From: Candidatus Thorarchaeota archaeon
GTDB lineage: Archaea > Asgardarchaeota > Thorarchaeia > Thorarchaeales > Thorarchaeaceae
Direction: 5' to 3'
Assembly: GCA_003345545.1 (NCBI GenBank)
Contig: PRDH01000039.1
Span: 62,001-126,000 of the forward strand
DNA length: 64,000 nucleotides
Below the pieces are notes generated by a model. It saw only the letters and a list, made by a program, of their open reading frames with translations. It was not told where the DNA came from and did no database searches. Both the position numbers and the translations under genes were made by a program. Below, piece by piece: positions 8,880-18,336 of the stretch (position 1 is its first letter; each line of letters begins with the position of its first letter).

Positions 8880-10418
8880 ATGGGTCTATTAAAATCGTTT
8901 CTCGGTCTGCCAGAGGCGACAGACAAAGTCTTGCACTTGGCAAAAATCATGGCCATCCTCGGACCTCTCGCCAATTTCACTTTCGTGCTCTCCACGACAT
9001 TCTATGTGATTTTTGTTGCAGAGGCTCTTGGCGGCGGCTCCGGTATGTACCTTCAAGGTATGGGTCTTGTTGGAACTCTTGTAGTTGTTCAGATGGTTGT
9101 TCAGACGATGCTGGACTACCCGACGGGTGCAATCGGAGATTGGATTGGTCAGAGATGGATCATTGCATCATCCTGCATATGCTTTGCTGTGTCCTTCATC
9201 ATGCTTTCTTTTGTTACCACTTCAACACCATTCCTGTACTTGGTTGTGGTCTACCTTCTAGCTGGAATTGCGGCGTCTCAGCAGAGCGGCGCTTTCAGCG
9301 CCTGGTTCGACAACAACTACCGTGTAGCGATGCCTGGTGACTCCGATCGGAAGCAGTATGGTGTATTCTTGGGTCGCACGGGCATGGTAATGCAAATCGT
9401 TGCGACTGCGTCCTTGATTCCTGGGAGTATTCTTGCTGTGTTATTCTCAAGACCTTGGGTATTCCAGTTTCAAGGTGTTCTTGCCCTAGTCTTGGCTTTG
9501 ATTTCATTCCGTCTGGTCAGAGACTTTCCAGAGGTCGAAGCGCAGCGAATTGAGCGACCAGATATGGGCGAGTACATTTCGATATTGAAGGGCGGCGTGA
9601 GTTTTCTCTTCAGATATCCCTTTGTGAGGTATATCGTTATGGGAGGCATGCTTGCTACGAGCAGCATAATGGTGTGGGGCAATCTAATCCTCTTTCCGAT
9701 GTACTATCTATATCTTATCACAGATGTTGCTGTGGCTAGTTTCAGGACGCTCCTCTTTTTGCCAGGCATTCTTGCACAGGAACGTTCTGGCATTTGGTCT
9801 CGAAGATTTCAGCCAAAGAAATGGATTCCACGTTTCCGATTTATGGAAACCTGTGGATTTGTCTTCTTCTGGCTATTTGCGACGATCATGTATCTCTTCC
9901 CACCCGTCGCTGGTGAGTCTTCCAACATCATCTCAATCTATTGGCCGTTCACAGGGATTCAGCTGTTGACCCTTCCTCTTGAGAATCTCCTGCCAATCGT
10001 TCTGATTTTCACTATATTCGTCACTACGAGCTTCTTCGGCGGCTTTGCGGATGTCTTGACCCAGAGAGTGCTATTAGACGTGATTCCAAATCGCATTCGG
10101 AATAGCATGTATTCACTCTATCCAACCATCGCCACAATCTTCGCGATTCCTCAAATCGCTCTCTTCGGATGGCTAATCATGATCATTGGCTTTCCGTTGA
10201 CTCTGGCTGGTTGCGGTATAGTATCCCTTGTAGGCGTCATTATGATAGTACATGGTTTTAGACATGAGCCTCCAGAGCGCGAGGAAGCTACATGGTCCGA
10301 TAGAGGCCCGGCACTAGACCAATCAACAGGTGCCACAACTCGGGATGAAGTAGAGGTCGAATCAGAGCTACTTGATACAATTGAGCAGTTGCTCGACGAT
10401 AAACCCCCCAAAGACTAG
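8880..10418 (+). CDS. Multi-pass MFS-type membrane transporter
   Basis: Integral membrane protein of 512 residues with about 12 predicted helices. The first repeat has the MFS signature region YPTGAIGDWIGQRWIIASS (the G-x-x-x-D-x-x-G-x-R loop). A basic cytoplasmic loop, RRFQPKKWIPRFRF, sits in the middle, and the C-terminal about 60 residues are hydrophilic and acidic, ending LDDKPPKD. The ATG at 8880 (MGLLKSFLG) has AAGGAA just upstream; the longer start at 8790 adds 30 residues without conservation. Substrate unknown; no functional neighbour helps. Confidence 0.75.
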   Translation: MGLLKSFLGLPEATDKVLHLAKIMAILGPLANFTFVLSTTFYVIFVAEALGGGSGMYLQGMGLVGTLVVVQMVVQTMLDYPTGAIGDWIGQRWIIASSCICFAVSFIMLSFVTTSTPFLYLVVVYLLAGIAASQQSGAFSAWFDNNYRVAMPGDSDRKQYGVFLGRTGMVMQIVATASLIPGSILAVLFSRPWVFQFQGVLALVLALISFRLVRDFPEVEAQRIERPDMGEYISILKGGVSFLFRYPFVRYIVMGGMLATSSIMVWGNLILFPMYYLYLITDVAVASFRTLLFLPGILAQERSGIWSRRFQPKKWIPRFRFMETCGFVFFWLFATIMYLFPPVAGESSNIISIYWPFTGIQLLTLPLENLLPIVLIFTIFVTTSFFGGFADVLTQRVLLDVIPNRIRNSMYSLYPTIATIFAIPQIALFGWLIMIIGFPLTLAGCGIVSLVGVIMIVHGFRHEPPEREEATWSDRGPALDQSTGATTRDEVEVESELLDTIEQLLDDKPPKD

Positions 10419-10522
10419 GATGGGCAGAACCACCACTCAGATGGCTCCTCTCTTTTGCCTGTATCATCTCAACAGAGTAAAGTTAATAGACGCCTGCGTG
10501 AAATCTCGCTAGGTGTTCTAAT

Positions 10523-11425
10523 TTGAGCGATAGGCCAGGATTTCTTGTGGTTTCCCAATCGGGATCGGGCCTTCAGACAATGGACTATGAGAGGAAAATG
10601 GTCCTTGCGAAGGATGTAAAATTCGCTGGAGAAGATGGTTCTCTCGAGCTGACTGATGTACGCCTCGTTTGGTACAAAGCCCCGAAGAAAACGAGCGGTC
10701 TGAAGAAGTTTGGAGCAATCGCTGGTGCAGTGGCTGGAGCCGCGCTCCTAGAAGGTGCTGGCAGGCAGCTGGGCGGCATTGGCGGGAGTCTCGTGCGTGG
10801 CGCAGGCCGGGGGCTAGGATATGTTGCAGTCGGTACTGCTGTGTCTCGCTGGACATCTGATTCATTCTATAACAAAGACGCCAAAGGAAATACAGAGAGT
10901 ATTGCAGTGCCCCTCCTGGCAATTGCCCAGGCAACACAGAGTGGTAATAAGCTCATTGTAGAGCTGAAGGCCGGGGGCAACATGCAGTTTGAGTTCAAGG
11001 AGAATAAAATGATTCCATCGATTGTTGCCAATGTTGACACAGCCCAAGACCAAGGCAAGTGTCCATATTGCGGAGCCGGAGCTGGTAATGTGTCAGCTTG
11101 TCCGAGATGTGGAGCTGCACTTGGAGGAAGTGGGCAAACCAGTAGCGGTGAAGCAGGAGCAGCGCATGTTTCCACAAGTGGTGGTTCTGGTAGACCTACT
11201 CATATCGATATCGGCCCCGCTGGAGGCGGCGGCGGCTCCGGATCAATGCGCATTACCTACTCAGTCGATAATGATGAGAGTGGCGAACCTAAATCAGTCG
11301 ATATAGACTACTCGGGCGATAAGGCAAGCAGTGGCAAAGGCGCTGGAGGATATTGTCCCAATTGCGGACAGCCCTATCCAGTCGGTGCCAGATTCTGTAA
11401 TGCGTGCGGGCAGAAGCTTAGTTGA
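10523..11425 (+). CDS. Protein with PH-like N-terminal region and two zinc ribbons
   Basis: Uncharacterised protein of 300 residues. The first about 165 residues resemble a beta-rich PH/GRAM-like fold interrupted by a glycine/alanine-rich hydrophobic segment (about 55-110) that could sit in a membrane. Then comes zinc ribbon 1 (CPYCGAG...CPRCGA), a Gly/Ser-rich linker, and C-terminal zinc ribbon 2 (CPNCGQ...CNACGQ). TTG at 10523 is the start, with AGGTG eight bases upstream. A strong hairpin follows the stop. The layout recalls archaeal membrane-associated zinc-ribbon proteins, but I do not assign a function. Confidence 0.6.
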   Translation: MSDRPGFLVVSQSGSGLQTMDYERKMVLAKDVKFAGEDGSLELTDVRLVWYKAPKKTSGLKKFGAIAGAVAGAALLEGAGRQLGGIGGSLVRGAGRGLGYVAVGTAVSRWTSDSFYNKDAKGNTESIAVPLLAIAQATQSGNKLIVELKAGGNMQFEFKENKMIPSIVANVDTAQDQGKCPYCGAGAGNVSACPRCGAALGGSGQTSSGEAGAAHVSTSGGSGRPTHIDIGPAGGGGGSGSMRITYSVDNDESGEPKSVDIDYSGDKASSGKGAGGYCPNCGQPYPVGARFCNACGQKLS

Positions 11426-11438
11426 TTCAGTTTTCTTG

Positions 11439-11466
11439 AAAAGGTTCCTCTACTGAGGAACCTTTT
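11439..11466. terminator. Bidirectional hairpin terminator
   Basis: Perfect 12-base inverted repeat, AAAAGGTTCCTC / GAGGAACCTTTT, with a TACT loop, between the convergent zinc-ribbon and cofE genes. The A-rich and T-rich flanks would give a U tract in either direction. Confidence 0.75.
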
Positions 11467-11477
11467 CTTCCTCTTCT

Positions 11478-12233
11478 TCATCTGAACATGTCTTCATTCT
11501 TAGGTCTGACAATGTCCTTCGCAGAATCATCATCTTTCAGGAATGCGTAGCCCCTGATGATGACTGCAGGAATCCCTTGTCCAGCTTGTCCCATCAACGG
11601 CTCGGCAAGTGAAGCTATCTCATCCACCTGACAAACAGTGGAACGTTGCAGGATTCTGCCATAGAGGTCACTTCTCCCCTTGTTATACTTGAACGGAGCA
11701 ATGCCTGCACAGCCAACAGCAATATTCACAGAGCCTCTTCGCCAAGGCCTTCCCTGAGTATCTGAGATGATGACCGCTAAACGCTTTCCTGACTCTCTCT
11801 CCATATTTCCCAGTAGCTTCCTTGCAGATGCATCGGGGTCTGCCGGCAGGAGAATATAGGTTCCCTTGGGAGCATTAGATCTGTCTACCCCACTAAAGTT
11901 GCATACTATCCCTGAGCGAGTTTCAGTGATTAGAACTCCTTTGCTTCTTATGACCTCGTTGCTCTCTCTGAGGGCAAGTTCCACCTGAACTGGGTCAAAG
12001 TTATTGTCATTAGCAATCTCTCTTGCCCGAGCAGAGATCTCCACAGACTCTCCAATGATCACTCTCCCCTCAGCCTTTGACACAATCTTCGACGCTACAA
12101 CGATGATATCGCCATCTTCGAGTCTGATTTCGAGTTCCCCAAGAGCTTCGAGTATCCGTCTGGATATGCTATCGCCGCTCCTGATACTCGGTATATTGGG
12201 TATGCCAATTGCATGAACACCTTGATGCGACAT
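11478..12233 (-). CDS. cofE: Coenzyme F420-0:L-glutamate ligase
   Basis: GTP-dependent addition of L-glutamates to F420-0, the last step in making coenzyme F420; cytosolic, 251 residues, standard for archaeal CofE. Family motifs: GDIIVVASKIVSKAEG near residue 40, ESNEVIRSKGVLITETRSGIVC, ISDTQGRPWRRGSVNIAVG and CQVDEIASLAEPLMGQ, which hold the GTP/metal site. A TATA-like CTCATAAAC (12258-12266, minus strand) lies about 29 bases before the ATG, suggesting a leaderless or nearly leaderless message. It fits the LLM-type oxidoreductase at 61524-62531, which may use F420. Confidence 0.95.
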   Translation of the reverse strand: MSHQGVHAIGIPNIPSIRSGDSISRRILEALGELEIRLEDGDIIVVASKIVSKAEGRVIIGESVEISARAREIANDNNFDPVQVELALRESNEVIRSKGVLITETRSGIVCNFSGVDRSNAPKGTYILLPADPDASARKLLGNMERESGKRLAVIISDTQGRPWRRGSVNIAVGCAGIAPFKYNKGRSDLYGRILQRSTVCQVDEIASLAEPLMGQAGQGIPAVIIRGYAFLKDDDSAKDIVRPKNEDMFR

Positions 12234-12571
12234 TGTCCCAGTCTCTCATACCTCCTACTCATAAACATCTTTCTTCAATGCGAATCGAATTGCGTTTTCC
12301 TGCTAGTTTCTCCATTCTCATTGGTTGCTGCGGATACACATTACGGTACAGAAGGATTGGCTTCATGGACATAGTAGGCTCTAATGGATCCATCAACGTA
12401 GAGAAGAGGAGTTTGAAGGCATTAGCGACGGGAAAGAATAATATGCAATAGAAATCACTTCGAGAACACAGTCAAGATGCGCAAAGCATGTTGAAGCAGG
12501 GAAAGATTATCAACCGGATGCGAATTCAAGTATTGAGTCACAGCTGACGGTTTCTTGTGGAGTGACAGAAA
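12234..12571. other. Intergenic promoter region between cofE and top6B
   Basis: 338 bases between divergent genes. It holds the cofE TATA-like element near 12258-12266 and should hold the topoisomerase VI promoter, but no clear TATA box is visible close to 12572. Small open frames here look random. Confidence 0.4.
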
Positions 12572-14590
12572 TTGAGTCCTAATGAAGATGCGAGTCCAGA
12601 CAAAGAATCTAAACCAAAGCCAACTCCAACAGCAAGCCCAGTCGCAGGTGTAGGCGATATCAAGGAGGGAACAATTGCAAAGTTCATGCGCAAGAGGACT
12701 CAACTGGTTGGCTTTGAAACAGGTCTGAACAAGCACACTCAGTATTCTATTGAGTTTCTGGACAATGCCATCGATGCACTGGAGTCATGGTGGTGGAAGT
12801 CAAAGAAACGTCCTCGCCTCGCAGATAGACTGGAGCCTGAGATTATTGAGGAAGTCAAGAAGAAGCTTTCAGAGGGCTTGATCGACACAATTGCACTCAG
12901 CAAGCAACTTGAGAAAGACGTTCGAGCGGGAAAAGAAGTTCAACTTCCACCCAGGAAAAAGGAGACTCTTGAGGAGCGCATCACTGAGTTCAGAAAATTC
13001 GTTACACCCCTTCGAACTCTCATCACCAAGCGCGAGCCGCTGGTCGTCATGCAGATAACGGAAGTGCAGATGCCCGATCTCATCCCTATTGATGACGAGG
13101 AGGGTTTCAAGGTTTATGAATTCACCTGCTTTGATACTGGCGTGGGAATGGTTCCAGCAGACCTAGAGAAGTTCGGAATGTATCTGGCGTCGAGCAAGTC
13201 AGAAAAACTACGGCAGACAAGGGGAAGTCAGGGCTTTGGAGCTCCCTCTGCTTTCAGTGATGCCCAGAACACCACTGGCAAGCCGATATTTGCAGTCACC
13301 AAATGCTATACTTCTGAGCTTGCCACTGCGAGCAGCTTCTATACTACAACAGCGAATACCAAGGACTATGTTGGCGGACCGATAGACATGGATTTGCCAT
13401 TCAATCATGGCACTTATATCAGGCTCTACTATTTGAATATACAGTATCGAAGGGGCTATTCTGATATCTACGTAGAGATGGCATCCCTCCTGAACTCACA
13501 TGTGACGATCATCCTCATAGACCCGTATGGTGAGGTTCGTATCTATCCAAGAAGAGTCGCCAAATTCCCCGATGAACCAAAGTATGCGCAGCCCCACCCT
13601 GCGAGTATCAGAATCGGCGAGTTTCAAGATCTTCTTAGAGAGACTCCAGAATCTGATCTCAGAGGCTTCCTCACAAAGGCCTTCTGCCGTCTGAGCCCGA
13701 ACAAAGCGAAGACCATAGTCGATGAAGCAAGTAAAGAGCTGCGTAAGCGACATCTTGAACCCATAACTCTTCAGACACCTGCAGACTCACTGTCGAAGAC
13801 CGAAGTAGAGCTTCTCTATCGCGCGTTCTCCAGTGAAGAGTACATTGCCCCACCTACTGACACTGTTGTCACAGTAGGGGAGGAGGTTTTTGAACGGACG
13901 ATTATGGAAGCATACAAACCAGATTTCGCAGCAGCAGTGACCAGAAAACCTACATCGGGAAAAGGTCTGTCGTTCGCAGTTGAGGCGTGTATTGGTTATG
14001 GTGGCGAGATAAAACCCGCATCATCTGCTCCGATGGTACTCTGGAGGTTTGTCAATAGGGTTCCAAAACTGAGAGATAACAGCGACTGCGCTACTTGGAA
14101 GGCGTCGGCACAGGTCAACTGGAGGAACTACAAGGTTCAAACCTTTGATAACGGGATACCTCGTGGTCCAATAATGGTCTTCATTCATGTCTGCGGAGCC
14201 TATGTGCATGTGATGTTCAAGGGTCAATCGAAGCAGGCTCTGGCAGAGGATGAGGTGCTCATTCGAGAGATCAAACTGGCTCTAGAAGATGCAGGTCGGA
14301 AGTTCCGAAGATTCATCACAAGAAGAGAAACAGATCGGAGAAAGGCAAAGCGTGCAGGTATTCTTGCTATGTACGCCGACCAGTTTGCAGAGAGTCTGGT
14401 GTACATCGCCAATGATGGAAGGAAGAAGCCCCTCTTTGACGCTGAAACAATTGCGGGCCGAATCCGCGACTCCATCTCAGGCTTTGAAACTGAGGGAGAG
14501 GAAGACGAGTCTGAAGTAGGAGTGGAGGAGTCTGAACTTATCGCAGATCCGACCACTGATGATCTGGATTTCGATGACATAGGGAGTTGA
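12572..14590 (+). CDS. top6B: DNA topoisomerase VI subunit B
   Basis: ATPase subunit of the A2B2 type IIB topoisomerase that relaxes and decatenates DNA; 672 residues, longer than the usual about 530-620. The GHKL ATPase site is clear: N box SIEFLDNAIDALESWW, G1 FDTGVGMVP, and the lid RGSQGFGAPSAFSDAQNTTGKP. A transducer domain follows with the switch-lysine region, and the C-terminus is acidic (SGFETEGEEDESE). An insertion with many lysines and glutamates separates the N box from G1 (about residues 80-160). Start is TTG at 12572 with GGAGTGA upstream. It overlaps top6A by 4 bases (TTGA), so both are one operon. Confidence 0.95.
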   Translation: MSPNEDASPDKESKPKPTPTASPVAGVGDIKEGTIAKFMRKRTQLVGFETGLNKHTQYSIEFLDNAIDALESWWWKSKKRPRLADRLEPEIIEEVKKKLSEGLIDTIALSKQLEKDVRAGKEVQLPPRKKETLEERITEFRKFVTPLRTLITKREPLVVMQITEVQMPDLIPIDDEEGFKVYEFTCFDTGVGMVPADLEKFGMYLASSKSEKLRQTRGSQGFGAPSAFSDAQNTTGKPIFAVTKCYTSELATASSFYTTTANTKDYVGGPIDMDLPFNHGTYIRLYYLNIQYRRGYSDIYVEMASLLNSHVTIILIDPYGEVRIYPRRVAKFPDEPKYAQPHPASIRIGEFQDLLRETPESDLRGFLTKAFCRLSPNKAKTIVDEASKELRKRHLEPITLQTPADSLSKTEVELLYRAFSSEEYIAPPTDTVVTVGEEVFERTIMEAYKPDFAAAVTRKPTSGKGLSFAVEACIGYGGEIKPASSAPMVLWRFVNRVPKLRDNSDCATWKASAQVNWRNYKVQTFDNGIPRGPIMVFIHVCGAYVHVMFKGQSKQALAEDEVLIREIKLALEDAGRKFRRFITRRETDRRKAKRAGILAMYADQFAESLVYIANDGRKKPLFDAETIAGRIRDSISGFETEGEEDESEVGVEESELIADPTTDDLDFDDIGS

Positions 14591-16809
14591 GATTCTTGAG
14601 CGGAAAAAAGAAGACTAAGAAAGAACCGGAAATTGTGCAATCAACTCTTGGCGACCTCATTGAGGCAAAAACACAGAAGAAAACCACCTCAAAGAAGAAA
14701 TCAGAATCAAAGCCTCAGAAGAAAGCCGCATCAAAGAAGAAAACGGAATCAAAGCCTCGAAAGAAAGCCGCATCGAAGAAGAAGCCAGACGCAAAGCCTC
14801 AGAAAGAACGGAAACCATCTTCTAAGAAGACAAAACCAACCTCTACGAAAAGCACCAAGGCTCCGAAAAAACAAACGAAAAGTAAGACCGAGCAGAAGAA
14901 AGAAACTCCTGCAACCAAGAAAGACACCACCGAGATATCTCTGCAGATGCTACCCGGCATCGGACCGAAGCTCGCGGAGCGTCTCACAGCAGCTGGTTAT
15001 GGTTCAGTAGAACATCTGTCAAGAGCTCGTCCGGACTCACTCTCAAAGAAGGTTGATGGTCTAAGTAGTGCTGGAGCCAGCAGTCTAACTTCCGCCGCGA
15101 AAGACCTTTTGCGTAGGACGGAAACAAAGAGTCAGCCAACTGAAGAGGCTCCTCTGGATGAAGTTGCGGCATCTGAAATCCCTGAATCGAAGTTGAAGCT
15201 CACTGACATACCAGGGGTCGGAACAAAGCTAGCGCTATCTCTTGAGAGAGCAGGCTATACTTCGGTAGCTAGACTTTCACGCTCCCGCCCTGATGCTGTT
15301 GCAGCCAAAGTGGATGGCCTTAGCATAGCGAGCGCGACAAAGCTAGTTGCATCCGCCAAAGAACTTGAGCACGAGGAAGAGGTCGAGAGAATCATTGGTG
15401 AACCTGCTCCGATCATCGTTGCAGGAAAGGAAGACACAACGATAGCCAAGAAACAGGTAGAAACACCTGTGGAGAAGCCCATGGAGCAACCCAAGAAAAC
15501 AAAAGAAAAAGCTTCCAAGAAGAAGGAAAAGCCAGTAGAGGTTCCCATCAAGAAGAGAGCCAAGAAGGCTGCTGCTCCGCCCAAGAAGAAACCAAAACCC
15601 ATCAAGAAGAAATCTAACTTGAAGGTCTCTCCTGCCATCATTAAACTCGCTGCGGAGATGAAACAAAACTGGGCTGAAGCGGAGAGGACGGCAATGGAAC
15701 CCAAGTCGGAGGGAGAAATTGCACTAGCAGAGACTGTCGAGGTCATCAACCTGACAGCTGAAGACACAACTGACCGGTTGGTGGAAGCTGCTCTTGATGT
15801 CCTGAATGAAACAATGATGACGGGTCGTCCAGCATTTGAAATACCTAGTAGGAGCGGAGACAACATCGTGTGGGATGAGGTTCGCGACTTGCTTCTGCTG
15901 GGAATGCGTACGATCTCACGGCCATATCACTCTCTCGCATCAGTCGTTGACGCCACGCGTACTGCCAGAGTCATGGAGATTGTCTTCAATCTCCTGAAGG
16001 CGAATCTGCATGCAACGAAAAGAGAGATCTATTACAGTGATGTCAATCTATTCAGAGATCAAAAATACAGTGACAAGATCATCGAAGATGTAGCGTCAAT
16101 GCTGCAGACAACTCGTGATAGCGTACACATAGTTGCATCAGCTCGTGGCTCAGCAATGGGCAGAGTCACTATACGCGATGGCGGCGATGTTATTGATCTA
16201 ACCAAGATGGGAACTGGCGGTTGGGCTGTGACACCCTTCCTTGACCAACTGGAAATAATCGAGAGTGACGCAGAGTTTATTCTCTTGTCAGAGAAGGATG
16301 CAGCTGTCATGCGGTTGGCAGAGGCAAAGTATTGGAATCGTCAACCTTGCATAGTCATCACAGGAAAAGGTTCTGGGGACATTGCTACTAGGGCTTTTCT
16401 GAAAATGCTCGTGAAAGAACTAGAGATACCTGCGTTCTCTCTGGTGGACTCTGATCCCTATGGGCACTACATCTATTCTGTCTTCCTCAGAGGAAGCAAG
16501 CGGCTCAGCTATGAGTCTCCCTTCATTGCCACACCAGAACTCAAATTGCTGGGAGTCCTCAGCAGAGATTTGGACGAGTACAAGATTCCCAAATCAGTCA
16601 GAATCCCAATGCAGCCTGCCGATGTCAAGCGTGTCAAAGATATGTTGAAGGAACCATTTGTCCAGCGCAACAAACCTTGGGTTGAGGATCTTCAGTTGAT
16701 GCTCAGGATAAAGGAGAAGGCCGAGATACAAGCGTTCGCCAGCCATTCGTTCGAATACCTGACTGATGAGTACCTACCTAGGAAACTCGACACCGGCGAC
16801 TGGATCTAG
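14587..16809 (+). CDS. top6A: DNA topoisomerase VI subunit A with lysine-rich tail and two HhH modules
   Basis: Spo11-like cleavage subunit, 740 residues, about twice the usual size. Residues about 370-740 are the catalytic core: the 5Y-CAP region with TKREIYYSDVNLF (catalytic Tyr) and a Toprim domain with LLSEKDAAVMRL and LVDSDPYGHYIYS (metal-binding E and D-x-D). The first about 115 residues are extremely lysine-rich. Two helix-hairpin-helix modules follow (MLPGIGPKLAERLTAAGY near 120, DIPGVGTKLALSLERAGY near 210), then a second Lys/Pro-rich linker to about 340. The TTG at 14587 overlaps the top6B stop; TTG at 14596 is also possible, with GGGAG nine bases upstream. Confidence 0.93.
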   Translation: MRFLSGKKKTKKEPEIVQSTLGDLIEAKTQKKTTSKKKSESKPQKKAASKKKTESKPRKKAASKKKPDAKPQKERKPSSKKTKPTSTKSTKAPKKQTKSKTEQKKETPATKKDTTEISLQMLPGIGPKLAERLTAAGYGSVEHLSRARPDSLSKKVDGLSSAGASSLTSAAKDLLRRTETKSQPTEEAPLDEVAASEIPESKLKLTDIPGVGTKLALSLERAGYTSVARLSRSRPDAVAAKVDGLSIASATKLVASAKELEHEEEVERIIGEPAPIIVAGKEDTTIAKKQVETPVEKPMEQPKKTKEKASKKKEKPVEVPIKKRAKKAAAPPKKKPKPIKKKSNLKVSPAIIKLAAEMKQNWAEAERTAMEPKSEGEIALAETVEVINLTAEDTTDRLVEAALDVLNETMMTGRPAFEIPSRSGDNIVWDEVRDLLLLGMRTISRPYHSLASVVDATRTARVMEIVFNLLKANLHATKREIYYSDVNLFRDQKYSDKIIEDVASMLQTTRDSVHIVASARGSAMGRVTIRDGGDVIDLTKMGTGGWAVTPFLDQLEIIESDAEFILLSEKDAAVMRLAEAKYWNRQPCIVITGKGSGDIATRAFLKMLVKELEIPAFSLVDSDPYGHYIYSVFLRGSKRLSYESPFIATPELKLLGVLSRDLDEYKIPKSVRIPMQPADVKRVKDMLKEPFVQRNKPWVEDLQLMLRIKEKAEIQAFASHSFEYLTDEYLPRKLDTGDWI
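14689..14808 (+). repeat. 42-base tandem repeat in top6A (lysine-rich tail)
   Basis: Two complete and one nearly complete copies of a 42-base unit (14689-14730, 14731-14772, 14773-14808), all in frame, each encoding SKKK-x-x-x-KP-x-KK-AA. It makes a repeated basic tail like that of linker histones. Confidence 0.8.
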
Positions 16810-17015
16810 TAGTGGTCATAGTTCAGTTCTTGTTGCCACTGTGCTTCCCGGTCCGTGAACTGCTGCGTCCCAGAAATGGACGAGAACGAAAGATGGTCAC
16901 ATCAAATACCATCAATAAGCTCTCAACTATGCCTTAGTGAGAGTGATATCGACCTCATCTCTCGTGGAAAAACCTCGAGGCTGACCCGATTCAAACCACG
17001 GTAATGTCTTGCCAA

Positions 17016-18221
17016 TCAAGCCTTTCGGATTTTTCTATCTAGAATCTTCAAGCGCTTTGTATCCTCGCCCTCACGATACTTTGCTGCTGACTCCTGGTAC
17101 TTCGCAAGAGCATCTCTTGTTTCACCGGCTTTTGCAAGACGGTCTCCCTCATCCTCAAGAGACTTCCCCCAAGCTAAATAGGCGTCACGAGCTCGTTCAG
17201 CACATCGAGCTCGTTTCTTTGCATCAGTAGTAAACATATAGAGTTCTCGAGCTTTCTTGAACTGAACTACTGCCCACTCAAACTCACCTTCCTTTAGGTG
17301 ATTCTCTGCTTGCTCGTAATGAAACCTTGCCATATCGTCGTAGCCAACATCGATTCTCTTGGTGGCTTCTGCAAGGTTCTTCTCATTTCCTGATTTCTCA
17401 AACAGCAACTTTGCCATTTCGAAGTTCTCAATCGCTGCTTCGTGTTCGTTCTCTTGTAGGAGTCGATCTCCGTTCTCTACCCTTGCTTTTCCCAGTGCAT
17501 CAAAGACATATTGTGGGTATTCAAAGCCATCAGATGTTGGTATGTTTCCGCACGTTAGGCAAACCGGAGTTCCGAGTTCACCAAGAGGCTTCTTGAGCGA
17601 GATTCTTTCTGGTTTTCCGACGACCACATCAATGAAACTTGGACTTGTACTGCCTCTTCCCTCGGGGAATAAGTGCGCAACTGCATCCCTTGTAGCGTCA
17701 TCCCTTACTTCAGGAAAGAGATGAACCAACGCTTCATCAGTAGTGACCGCGATAGCATGAGCTTCGGCGAATACTCTTGGGGGCTCAATCTCCTTGAAGG
17801 GCATACCTTCCTTTATCTCTTCGACGCCCTCTTCCCAAGAGAGTTCACTTGGTGCTTTGCTGCTCTCTACTTCAAATGCAGGCGCCGGTGTAGTGACAGG
17901 GCTTAGTTCTCCTTCAGCTTCCGGGAGTTTCTCATCAGCAGGCAGCCCTGGCAATTCATCATCCCAACTTAGCTTCTCCGCAGAGCTTGATTCGGTGGAT
18001 TCAGGCAGAGATTGTCCGGCAATAGGTTCTAGTTCTGGGATATCTTCTAATCCTGATTCTTCAACAGCAGGCAGAACATCATCTACTCTATCCGAGAGTT
18101 GCGCCTCTGGAATCTGCTCAGGGAGGAGATTCTCTGGAATCTTATTCCCACACTTTAGGCAGAAAGTCGAACCTCTTCTCAGTTTTGCACCGCATTTAGG
18201 GCATTTTACGTGTTCTGACAT
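17016..18221 (-). CDS. Zinc-ribbon protein with TPR-like helical repeats
   Basis: Protein of 401 residues with an N-terminal zinc ribbon (KCPKCGAKL...CLKCGNKIP), an acidic Ser/Pro-rich linker (about 35-150), a second two-Cys site (CLTCGNIP near 230) and a C-terminal helical region (about 250-400) built of units such as RLLQENEHEAAIENFEMAKLL and AENHLKEGEFEWAVVQFKKA, typical of TPR-like repeats. A scaffold role is inferred; no enzyme motif is visible. I prefer the ATG at 18221 (MSEHVKCPKC), preceded by GTGGT, over the GTG at 18233. It converges on the topoisomerase operon. Confidence 0.6.
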   Translation of the reverse strand: MSEHVKCPKCGAKLRRGSTFCLKCGNKIPENLLPEQIPEAQLSDRVDDVLPAVEESGLEDIPELEPIAGQSLPESTESSSAEKLSWDDELPGLPADEKLPEAEGELSPVTTPAPAFEVESSKAPSELSWEEGVEEIKEGMPFKEIEPPRVFAEAHAIAVTTDEALVHLFPEVRDDATRDAVAHLFPEGRGSTSPSFIDVVVGKPERISLKKPLGELGTPVCLTCGNIPTSDGFEYPQYVFDALGKARVENGDRLLQENEHEAAIENFEMAKLLFEKSGNEKNLAEATKRIDVGYDDMARFHYEQAENHLKEGEFEWAVVQFKKARELYMFTTDAKKRARCAERARDAYLAWGKSLEDEGDRLAKAGETRDALAKYQESAAKYREGEDTKRLKILDRKIRKA

Positions 18222-18336
18222 TAGTTGAACCACTTCAAGTTCTACTTTGTTTTAGCCTTAACACATTGGGAAAGATGCTGTAATTCTCTCGGGTTTCCAT
18301 ATGAACGCTTTTCGTACGGCATCGAGGAACTACACG

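Noticed and set aside
15255..15866. 203-codon antisense frame in the top6A linker
   Set aside because: It mirrors the lysine-rich coding bias (Phe/Leu/Ser-rich antisense) and has no family match.
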